Assembly: GCF_900105805.1 (NCBI RefSeq)
Contig: NZ_LT629788.1
Span: 5,192,501-5,256,500 of the forward strand
Direction: 5' to 3'
DNA length: 64,000 bases
Source of the DNA: Pseudomonas moraviensis
GTDB lineage: Bacteria; Pseudomonadota; Gammaproteobacteria; Pseudomonadales; Pseudomonadaceae
Of this stretch, positions 10,738 through 17,412 are shown one piece after another. How positions within the stretch are numbered: position 1 is the first letter of the stretch; each line of letters begins with the position of its first letter. The notes below the pieces were generated by a model. The model did no database searches, was not told the origin of the DNA, and saw only the letters and a program-made list of their open reading frames with translations. Both the position numbers and the translations under genes were made by a program.

Positions 10738-11307
10738 ATGCGCCAGAAACCCACCGTACTTGCCCGCGAGATCGTCGCCACCAGTCGCCTGTTTCGCGTC
10801 GAAGAACTCAAGCTGCGATTTTCCAATGGCGTGGAGCGCACCTACGAGCGTCTGGTCGGCAAAGGCGCGGGGTATGGCGCGGTAATGATCGTCGCGATGC
10901 TCGACGCCGAGCATGCGGTGCTGATCGAAGAGTATTGCGGCGGGACCGAGGAGTACGAACTGTCTCTGCCCAAAGGCCTGATCGAACCGGGCGAAGATGT
11001 GCTGGCGGCGGCCGAGCGGGAGCTCAAGGAAGAGGCCGGTTATGGCGCGCGCCAACTGGAACATCTGACCGAGCTGTCGCTGTCGCCCGGTTACATGAGT
11101 CAAAAGATTCAAGTCGTCCTCGCCACTGATCTTTACGAGGAACGGCTGGAAGGCGATGAGCCTGAGCCGATGCGCGTCGATAAGGTCAATCTGCGCGAAC
11201 TGTCGGCGCTGGCGCTCAATCCGCAATTTACCGAAGGCCGCGCGTTGGCGGCGCTGTATTTGACCCGTGACCTGCTGACCCAGCGCGGGGTGTTCAGCCA
11301 TGAGTGA
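10738..11307 (+). CDS. nudE: ADP compounds hydrolase NudE (Nudix)
   Basis: Nudix hydrolase that splits ADP-ribose, NADH, Ap3A and related ADP compounds to AMP plus a phosphorylated product. The 189-aa protein carries the Nudix box GLIEPGEDVLAAAERELKEE with EEAGYGA following, near residues 80-102. AAGGAG precedes the ATG by 8 bases. The last 8 bases overlap the cysQ start, so the two genes are probably translationally coupled. The promoter must lie in the short gap shared with yrfG, where TATAGT at about 10706-10711 could be a -10 element. Confidence 0.93.
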   Translation: MRQKPTVLAREIVATSRLFRVEELKLRFSNGVERTYERLVGKGAGYGAVMIVAMLDAEHAVLIEEYCGGTEEYELSLPKGLIEPGEDVLAAAERELKEEAGYGARQLEHLTELSLSPGYMSQKIQVVLATDLYEERLEGDEPEPMRVDKVNLRELSALALNPQFTEGRALAALYLTRDLLTQRGVFSHE

Positions 11308-12142
11308 GACGTTGATGAATTTTCCCCATCCGTTGATGGCACCGGTGGTCGAGCTGGCGTTACAGGCCGGCGAGGCGATTCTGCCGTTCTGGCGTGCCGG
11401 TGTTGAAGTCACGGCCAAGTCCGATGATTCGCCGGTGACGGCTGCTGACATGGCAGCACACCACCTGATCGTTGCCGGGCTGACGGCGCTTGATCCGAGC
11501 ATTCCAGTGCTGTCCGAAGAGGACGCCGATATCCCGCAGAACGTGCGCGCCGGCTGGCAGCGCTGGTGGCTGGTGGATCCGCTGGACGGAACCAAGGAGT
11601 TCATCAGCGGCAGCGAGGAGTTCACCGTCAACATCGCACTGATCGAAAACGGCCGGGTGGTGTTTGGCGTGGTGACGATGCCGACCAACGGTCGTTTTTA
11701 CGTCGGCGGCGCCGAACTGGGTGCCTGGCGTGGCGACAAGGGCGCAACGCCGGTGCCGATTCAGGTGCGCGACGTGCCAGCCCCGGGCGAGGCGTTTATT
11801 GTGGTCGCCAGCCGCCGTCATTCAAGTCCTGAGCAAGAGCGTCTGCTGGCCGGGTTGAGCGCGAGTCTCGGTGAGCTGCAACTGACCAGTATCGGCAGTT
11901 CGTTGAAATTTTGCCTGTTGGCCGAAGGTGCGGCCGATTGCTATCCACGCCTGGCGCCCACTTCGCAGTGGGACACGGCGGCAGCTCAGGGCGTGCTGGA
12001 AGGGGCGGGTGGCGAGGTGCTGGATCTGAACGGAGAGGCGTTTACTTATCCAGCGCGGGAGTCGCTGTTGAACGAGTTCTTTCTGGCGCTGCCGGCGAAG
12101 GCTGCGTGGCGCGAGAGATTGTTGGAGTTGGCTCGAGGTTAA
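11300..12142 (+). CDS. cysQ: 3'(2'),5'-bisphosphate nucleotidase CysQ
   Basis: Inositol-monophosphatase-family enzyme that removes the 3'-phosphate from PAP (and PAPS), the by-product of sulfate assimilation, returning AMP. At 280 aa it shows the metal-binding motifs SEED near residue 73 and DPLDGTKEFISG near 93, and the C-terminal WDTAAAQGVLEGAGG near 225. It overlaps nudE by 8 bp. An alternative start at the next Met (residue 6, MNFPHP) is possible and would remove the overlap. Pairing with nudE gives a small nucleotide clean-up operon. Confidence 0.93.
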   Translation: MSETLMNFPHPLMAPVVELALQAGEAILPFWRAGVEVTAKSDDSPVTAADMAAHHLIVAGLTALDPSIPVLSEEDADIPQNVRAGWQRWWLVDPLDGTKEFISGSEEFTVNIALIENGRVVFGVVTMPTNGRFYVGGAELGAWRGDKGATPVPIQVRDVPAPGEAFIVVASRRHSSPEQERLLAGLSASLGELQLTSIGSSLKFCLLAEGAADCYPRLAPTSQWDTAAAQGVLEGAGGEVLDLNGEAFTYPARESLLNEFFLALPAKAAWRERLLELARG

Positions 12143-12158
12143 CTGCTGATCCGGAACT

Positions 12159-12212
12159 CCCCCTCACCCCAGCCCTCTCCCCCAGGAGAGGGCTGGGGTG
12201 AGGGTGAGGGGG
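12159..12212. repeat. Inverted intergenic repeat, CCCCTCACCCCAGCCCTCTC family
   Basis: Self-complementary element: CACCCCAGCCCTCTCC pairs with GGAGAGGGCTGGGGTG, with further C/G-rich arms. It lies between the convergent cysQ and thioesterase genes and probably serves as a terminator-like hairpin in both directions. Confidence 0.75.
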
Positions 12213-12222
12213 CTTTTGATCT

Positions 12223-12678
12223 TCAGCTGTGCAACACGTACTGCCCGGTAAATCTCACCGCCTCGGCCTGACTTCCCGCATTCAGGATTCGCGTATCCAG
12301 CGTCAACCGCGCCCGCCCATAACGCCGATACATCGCCAAAAACCGCTTCCACACCGCTGCATCCGGCGGCGGACATATGGCCACGGCGTCCCCGGTCACG
12401 GGCAGCGGATAACTGATCTGCCCTTCCTGGATGACGATGTGTCCGTCGGTAATCCCTTCTTCTTTCAGACGTAAATGCAACCAGCCCCAACCGGCCAGCA
12501 CCGCGCCGCAGTAGAGGCTGCCGCCAAACAGGGTGCTCTTGTGATTGACGTTGGGCGCGAGGGGCAGGTGCAGGCTCAATTGCTGCTCTCGCCACTCAAG
12601 CACCTTGAGTCCCATCTCGACGGTCAGCGGAATGTCGTGATGCAGCACCGTTTCCAGGTATTCGCTTGCGCTGCTCAT
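12223..12678 (-). CDS. YiiD C-terminal-type thioesterase (hotdog)
   Basis: A 151-aa predicted hotdog-fold thioesterase of the YiiD_C type. The diagnostic segment is APNVNHKSTLFGGSLYCGAVLAGWG at about residues 41-65, where the Asn-His-Lys-x-Thr-x-Phe-Gly-Gly run forms the active-site helix start. Substrate is unknown. The start codon at 12678 overlaps the dctD stop by 4 bp (ATGA), so it is the last gene of a dctB-dctD-thioesterase unit. Confidence 0.82.
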   Translation of the reverse strand: MSSASEYLETVLHHDIPLTVEMGLKVLEWREQQLSLHLPLAPNVNHKSTLFGGSLYCGAVLAGWGWLHLRLKEEGITDGHIVIQEGQISYPLPVTGDAVAICPPPDAAVWKRFLAMYRRYGRARLTLDTRILNAGSQAEAVRFTGQYVLHS

Positions 12679-14057
12679 TCGCTCTCTTCCCCGTGGCTGC
12701 TGTCGCCGAAATTCAGGCCATGTTTGCGCAACTTGTCGTGCAGAGTCTTGCGCGGAATACCCAAGGCTTCGGCGAGGCTGCGTACCGAACTGTGCGAGCG
12801 CGCCAGTTCGGCGGCGATCAACGACTTCTCGAAGTTTTCCACTTGCTCGCTGAGGCCGCCGTTGACCACTTCCACAGGCGCGGCGCCGCTGCCGTCAGCG
12901 CTGCTATCCAATGCCAGCTCCAGGCCCAGCGCAAAACGCTCGGCGGCATTTTGCAATTCGCGTACGTTGCCCGGCCAGGTGTGGCGCAGCAGCAATGCGC
13001 GTTGCGCCGGTTGCAGTTCGTGGGGCGGCAAACCGTGGCGAGCGCTGGCTTCGTCGGCGTAATGCTGGAACAGCACCAATGCGTCTTCACCGCGTTCGCG
13101 CAGGGGCGGGATACGCAGTGGTGCGACGTTGAGGCGGTAATACAAGTCGGCGCGGAAGCGGCCCTGGTCCGCCGCCTGGCGCAGGTCTTCCTTGGTCGCG
13201 GCGATCACCCGGATGTCCAGCGGGATCAACTGATTGCCGCCCAGGCGTTCGACGACCCGCTCTTGCAGCATGCGCAGCAATTTCACTTGCACGTCCATGC
13301 TCATGCTCTCGATTTCGTCGAGGAACAGCGTGCCGCCGTTGGCGAATTCGAATTTGCCGATGCGGCGCTTCTGCGCGCCGGTGAAGGCGCCGGGCTCGTG
13401 GCCGAACAACTCGCTTTCCACCACCGATTCGGCGAGTGCGCCGGCGTTGATCGCCACGAACGGACCGTTGCGCCGGCTCGACAAGTCATGCAGCGCACGG
13501 GCAACGACCTCTTTGCCGGCGCCGGTTTCGCCGAGGATCAGCACGTCGGCCTTGGTCGCGGCCAGCGCGCCGATCTGCTCGCGCAGGCGCAGCATCGGGG
13601 TCGAGTGGCCAACCAGTCGCGCGCTCAGTTCGTTGCGGTCGCTCAAGGCCAGACGCAGGCTGCGGTTGTCCAGCACCAAGCGGCGCAAGGACAGCGCACG
13701 ACGCACGCTGTCGAGCAGGGCATCGCTGGCAAAGGGTTTTTCCAGAAAGTCGTAAGCGCCGGCGCGCATCGCCTGCACCGCCAGCGGTACGTCGCCATGG
13801 CCGGTGATCAGCAGCACCGGCAACTCGGGATCCTGTGCATGCAATTCATTGAGCAGTTCGAGGCCGTCCATACCCGGCATGCGAATGTCGCTGACCACCA
13901 CACCCGGCCAGTCACGCTCAAGCTGTGCGGCCAGGCCTTTGGCTTCGGACAGTGGCAGGATTTTCAGACCGGCCAGGTCCAGGGTCTGGCCGAGGGCCTG
14001 GCGCAGGTGCGGATCGTCGTCGATCAACACTACCTGGATGCGATTGTCGATGGTCAT
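12675..14057 (-). CDS. dctD: Sigma-54-dependent response regulator DctD
   Basis: NtrC-family activator for C4-dicarboxylate uptake genes. The 460-aa protein has a receiver domain with the acidic pair Asp14-Asp15 and phospho-acceptor Asp57 in VVVSDIRMPGMDG, then LITGHGDVP and the Lys of DFLEKPF. The AAA+ domain shows GETGAGKEVVARALHD (Walker A), the sigma-54 contact loop GAFTGAQKRR and the Walker B FLDEIESM. The Fis-type helix-turn-helix is at the end (SLAEALGIPRKTLHDKLRKH). The start overlaps the dctB stop by 4 bp. Targets such as dctA or dctPQM are not in this window. Confidence 0.93.
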   Translation of the reverse strand: MTIDNRIQVVLIDDDPHLRQALGQTLDLAGLKILPLSEAKGLAAQLERDWPGVVVSDIRMPGMDGLELLNELHAQDPELPVLLITGHGDVPLAVQAMRAGAYDFLEKPFASDALLDSVRRALSLRRLVLDNRSLRLALSDRNELSARLVGHSTPMLRLREQIGALAATKADVLILGETGAGKEVVARALHDLSSRRNGPFVAINAGALAESVVESELFGHEPGAFTGAQKRRIGKFEFANGGTLFLDEIESMSMDVQVKLLRMLQERVVERLGGNQLIPLDIRVIAATKEDLRQAADQGRFRADLYYRLNVAPLRIPPLRERGEDALVLFQHYADEASARHGLPPHELQPAQRALLLRHTWPGNVRELQNAAERFALGLELALDSSADGSGAAPVEVVNGGLSEQVENFEKSLIAAELARSHSSVRSLAEALGIPRKTLHDKLRKHGLNFGDSSHGEESE

Positions 14058-15862
14058 GCACTTCGATCCTCGGACGGTTGCAGGCTGACTCCGGGCGCAC
14101 CGGCGCGCAGGCGCAGGGTGATCAGGGCGCCGCCTTGCTTGTGGTTGGCGAACGACAGCTCACCACCGAAGGCGCGCATCAGCGTTTCGCAAATGGCCAG
14201 CCCCAGACCCAGGCCTTGCGTGCGGGTCTTGGTGGTGTAGAAGGGTTCGCTGGCGCGGCCAAGGGCTTCCATGCAGAACCCGGGGCCGTTGTCGCGAATG
14301 TACAGATTGACGCCTTCGGCGGTGGCTTCGGCGCTCAGCCACAATTTGCGCGGCGGGCCTTTTTCGGTCAGAGCATCAAGCGCGTTGGCCAGCAGATTGC
14401 CGAGCACTTGGCGCAATCGGGTTTCGCCGGCCTCGACCCACAGCGTGGCGGCAGGCAGGTCGCGGATCAGCTCGACTTCCATACTGCGCCGACGTTTGGC
14501 CAGCAATGCCAGCGCATCGTCCAGCGCCGGTTGCAGCGCGACACTTTCCGGTGCGTGGCGATCGCGGCGGGCGAAGGCGCGCAGGTGGGCGATGATCGAG
14601 GCCATACGCCCGGTCAGTTCGCTGATCAGTTTGAGGTTGCCGCGCGCGTCGTCGGTGCGTTGATGGTCGAGCAGCACCTCGGCGTTCTCTGCATAACTGC
14701 GAATCGCCGCCAGTGGCTGATTGAGTTCGTGGCTGATGCTCGCCGACATGGTGCCCAGCGCCGAAAGCTTGCCGGCCTGAACCAGATCGTCCTGGGCGCG
14801 CACCAGCTCCTGCTGCGCGTGCTCACGCTCGAGCACTTCCTGCTTCAGGCGTCGGTTGAGGCCTTCCAGATCGCTGGTCCGTTCGGCGACCCGGCCTTCC
14901 AGCTCGCGGCGGGCCTTGGCTTCGAAAGCGATGCGCTCCAGATAATGCCGACGCCGCTGCATCATCAAACCCACCAGCAGCATGACCACCAACAGCGTGG
15001 CGCCGCCGATCGCGACTACGGTGCGCACCGGGCGATCGATCAATGTGCGCGGAGCGAGAATGCTCACGCTCCAGCCGGTTTCGGCAATGTCGTGGGTCTG
15101 CGTCAGCCACGCGTCAGGGCTGAGGTTCAGCGGTCTGGGTTCGCGGGTCGGGTAGGGCTGGATCGCGGTGATCGCGGCGCGCTCGGAATCGCTCAGTTCC
15201 CGGGTTGATCGGAAACGCCACTCCGGACGCGAGGTAAGGATGACCACGCCGTTGTGGTCGGTCACCAGCAATTGCTCAGGGGTTTTGCCCCACAGGCTTT
15301 CGGTGTGGTCGAGGTCGACCTTGATCACCAGCACGCCGATGATTTTCTCGCCGTTGCGCACGGCAGCGGCGAAGAAATAACCGCGTTTGGCCGAGGTGGT
15401 GCCGAGGCCGAAGAAGCGTCCGAGGCGTCCGGCCATGGCTTCGCTGAAATACGGGCGGAAGGCGAAGTTGCGGCCGACGAAGCTGTCACGTTTGTCCCAG
15501 TTCGACGCCGCCAGTGTCTGGCCGGACGTGTCCATCAGGTACATGACTTCGGCGCCGGTCTGCGCGGCGATGTTTTTCAGCAAACGATTGGCGTTGCCTT
15601 GGGTCACGCCGTCGTCCGGCGCACCGAGTACCGCGCGCAGGGCCGGCAGGTCGCCGAGAATCTGCGGCAGCACTTCATAGCGATGCAGGGTGCCGAGCAG
15701 GTTGGCGACGTAAAGGTCGAGGGTCTGGCGATTCTGCCCGGCGAGTTCGCTGCGGTAATAGCGTTCGGCAAGGTGTTCCAGCGGCCACAGCAGCGGCGCC
15801 AGGCACAGGGCCAACAGCGCGAGGCTGCGCCAGCGGGGTCTGCGGGGGAGTGTTGGTTTCAT
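14054..15862 (-). CDS. dctB: C4-dicarboxylate sensor histidine kinase DctB
   Basis: Membrane sensor kinase partner of DctD. The 602-aa protein has a transmembrane segment at residues 13-27 and a periplasmic double-Cache-type sensor region from about 30 to 280 (AEVMYLMDTSGQTLAASNWD, GRNFAFRPYF). A second transmembrane segment lies at 282-300. A coiled coil follows at 310-360, then the phospho-acceptor His378 in SISHELNQPLAAIRSYAENA and an ATPase domain with N and G boxes (NLLANALDAL, GLGLAICETL). The spacing and the FRPYF signature are those of DctB sensors of fumarate, malate and succinate. It is the first gene of the unit. Confidence 0.93.
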   Translation of the reverse strand: MKPTLPRRPRWRSLALLALCLAPLLWPLEHLAERYYRSELAGQNRQTLDLYVANLLGTLHRYEVLPQILGDLPALRAVLGAPDDGVTQGNANRLLKNIAAQTGAEVMYLMDTSGQTLAASNWDKRDSFVGRNFAFRPYFSEAMAGRLGRFFGLGTTSAKRGYFFAAAVRNGEKIIGVLVIKVDLDHTESLWGKTPEQLLVTDHNGVVILTSRPEWRFRSTRELSDSERAAITAIQPYPTREPRPLNLSPDAWLTQTHDIAETGWSVSILAPRTLIDRPVRTVVAIGGATLLVVMLLVGLMMQRRRHYLERIAFEAKARRELEGRVAERTSDLEGLNRRLKQEVLEREHAQQELVRAQDDLVQAGKLSALGTMSASISHELNQPLAAIRSYAENAEVLLDHQRTDDARGNLKLISELTGRMASIIAHLRAFARRDRHAPESVALQPALDDALALLAKRRRSMEVELIRDLPAATLWVEAGETRLRQVLGNLLANALDALTEKGPPRKLWLSAEATAEGVNLYIRDNGPGFCMEALGRASEPFYTTKTRTQGLGLGLAICETLMRAFGGELSFANHKQGGALITLRLRAGAPGVSLQPSEDRSA

Positions 15863-16046
15863 GAGCCGGATACGCCTGTAGGGACAGGCGCATTATGCCT
15901 CTGCTCTGTACGAAAACTGCCTGCGCGTCGATCATGCTGCGTTAAAAACAGGCTTGGAATGCTCATTTAGGGGGCCTGGACTCCGCTCCTCGCCTGTTTT
16001 TGCCTTGCCTGATCACCGCTTGGCGAGTTTTCGTGCAGACCTGGCC

Positions 16047-16592
16047 TCAGGCGAAGACGTCAGCGTCCTTGAAAAGTGCGGCCGCCTGATCCTTGGTCGA
16101 CAGTTTCGGCGCTGCGTCCAGTTGCCAGTCGATGCCCAGGTCCGGGTCATCCCAGCGGATCGCGCGTTCGGCTGAGGGTGAGTAGTAATCAGTGGTCTTG
16201 TAAAGAAATTCGGCGTAATCGCTCAGCACCACAAAGCCATGGGCAAAACCCTCCGGTATCCACATCTGCCGGTGGTTGTCGGCAGACAGACGCACGGCCA
16301 CCCATTTGCCGAAATCGGGCGAGCTGCGGCGGATGTCCACGGCAACATCGAGCACTTCACCGGCGGTCACCCGAACCAGTTTGCCCTGGGTTTGCTGCAG
16401 TTGGTAATGCAGGCCACGCAGTACGCCTTTTTGTGACCGCGAATGGTTGTCCTGCAAAAATTGAACATCGAGGCCGGTTGCTTCCAGAAACGCCTTGGCG
16501 TTGAAACTCTCGTAGAAAAAACCGCGCTCGTCACCAAACACCTTCGGTTCGATGATCAGAACACCGGGCAGGTCGGTGGTGATTACATTCAT
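16047..16592 (-). CDS. rfbC: dTDP-4-dehydrorhamnose 3,5-epimerase RmlC
   Basis: Cupin-fold epimerase of dTDP-L-rhamnose synthesis for LPS or rhamnolipid precursors. The 181-aa protein shows EPKVFGDERGFFYESFN, SQKGVLRGLHYQ with the catalytic His, GKLVRVTAGEVLDVAVDIR, and the C-terminal DDPDLGIDW. The start at 16592 (MNVITTDLPGV) matches family N-termini; an upstream extension to 16679 adds a 29-residue stretch unlike the family. It stands alone: rmlA, rmlB and rmlD are not adjacent. Confidence 0.93.
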   Translation of the reverse strand: MNVITTDLPGVLIIEPKVFGDERGFFYESFNAKAFLEATGLDVQFLQDNHSRSQKGVLRGLHYQLQQTQGKLVRVTAGEVLDVAVDIRRSSPDFGKWVAVRLSADNHRQMWIPEGFAHGFVVLSDYAEFLYKTTDYYSPSAERAIRWDDPDLGIDWQLDAAPKLSTKDQAAALFKDADVFA

Positions 16593-16675
16593 GAGTATTT
16601 CCATAGATTCAAGGCGAACGGGCGACATTCTTGCGCAAAGCGCTGCGAGGCGCGAGTGCCGACTGCGTGGAGGTG

Positions 16676-17200
16676 TCAATCCACCTCGCCAAAATACCAG
16701 CGTTCCTCGTGGTAATACTGGCCATCCCAGCCCTCAACCTCGTAGCGCAAGCCTCGCTCTCCCATGCCCTGTGGCAAAACCAGCCCCCATTCCAGAGACA
16801 GGCTTCTGCCGGTTTCCACATATTCGCTGTCGGAGGCAGGTATATGACCGCGGTGATATTCCAGATCCGCATAGATACAGATTTCGCTGGAAAACATACC
16901 GGGAACACAAATGGCTGCGACCACCCTGCAGTCAAGCGCATGCTCCGGTCGGGCCAGGCGTAGATGCTGCGCCGCGTCGATCAGGTGCTGGGCGCATTGC
17001 CTTTTCAGGTCGGGTGTCGCCTGTTTTCCTTCGACCATCGACATGTGGATTGGAATTTTCCAGTTCCAGTACTTGTCCTCGAGCGTGAGATCCGCTGGAA
17101 ACTATCCCTCGAAATCAGCGGCCCAGGCCGCCAGAGCTCGTAAGCGGCGCGGAATGTTGCGGACTTTTTTATTCGAAAGGGCGAGGCGACGATGGGACAT
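16676..17200 (-). pseudogene. DUF3916-type gene interrupted by an in-frame amber codon
   Basis: A continuous reading frame of 175 codons can be traced from ATG 17200 to the stop at 16676, except for TAG at codon 33 (plus-strand 17102-17104). Before it the peptide reads NKKVRNIPRRLRALAAWAAD; after it comes FPADLTLEDKYWNWKIPIHM, continuing without a break into the conserved SMVEGKQATPDLKRQCAQHL. I recognise this as a DUF3916-type protein; its normal start lies before the stop. Either the gene is inactive, or a 122-residue fragment is made from ATG 17044. Function of the family is unknown. A sequencing error at 17104-17102 (TAT to TAG, for instance) cannot be excluded. Confidence 0.75.
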
Positions 17201-17412
17201 GACTTGGTCTTGCATCCGTGCTGTGAAATTCAGGGCGCAGGTTGCACAGAGCTGCACGGAAACACAATCTGAAAGTCATGTAGGAAAATTTGACTGGACG
17301 GCTTTCGCGACGGCGGGGCGGCCTTCTTCTGGTCGGTCTTCGTTATAAAGGGTTGCGTATCGCCGGGAGCAATGGCGATATAAGCGCCTAATAAAATGTC
17401 AGGGGTCGTTTC

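Noticed and set aside
12666..15208. Long plus-strand frames across dctD and dctB
   Set aside because: They are antisense to strongly supported two-component genes and show no protein family pattern.
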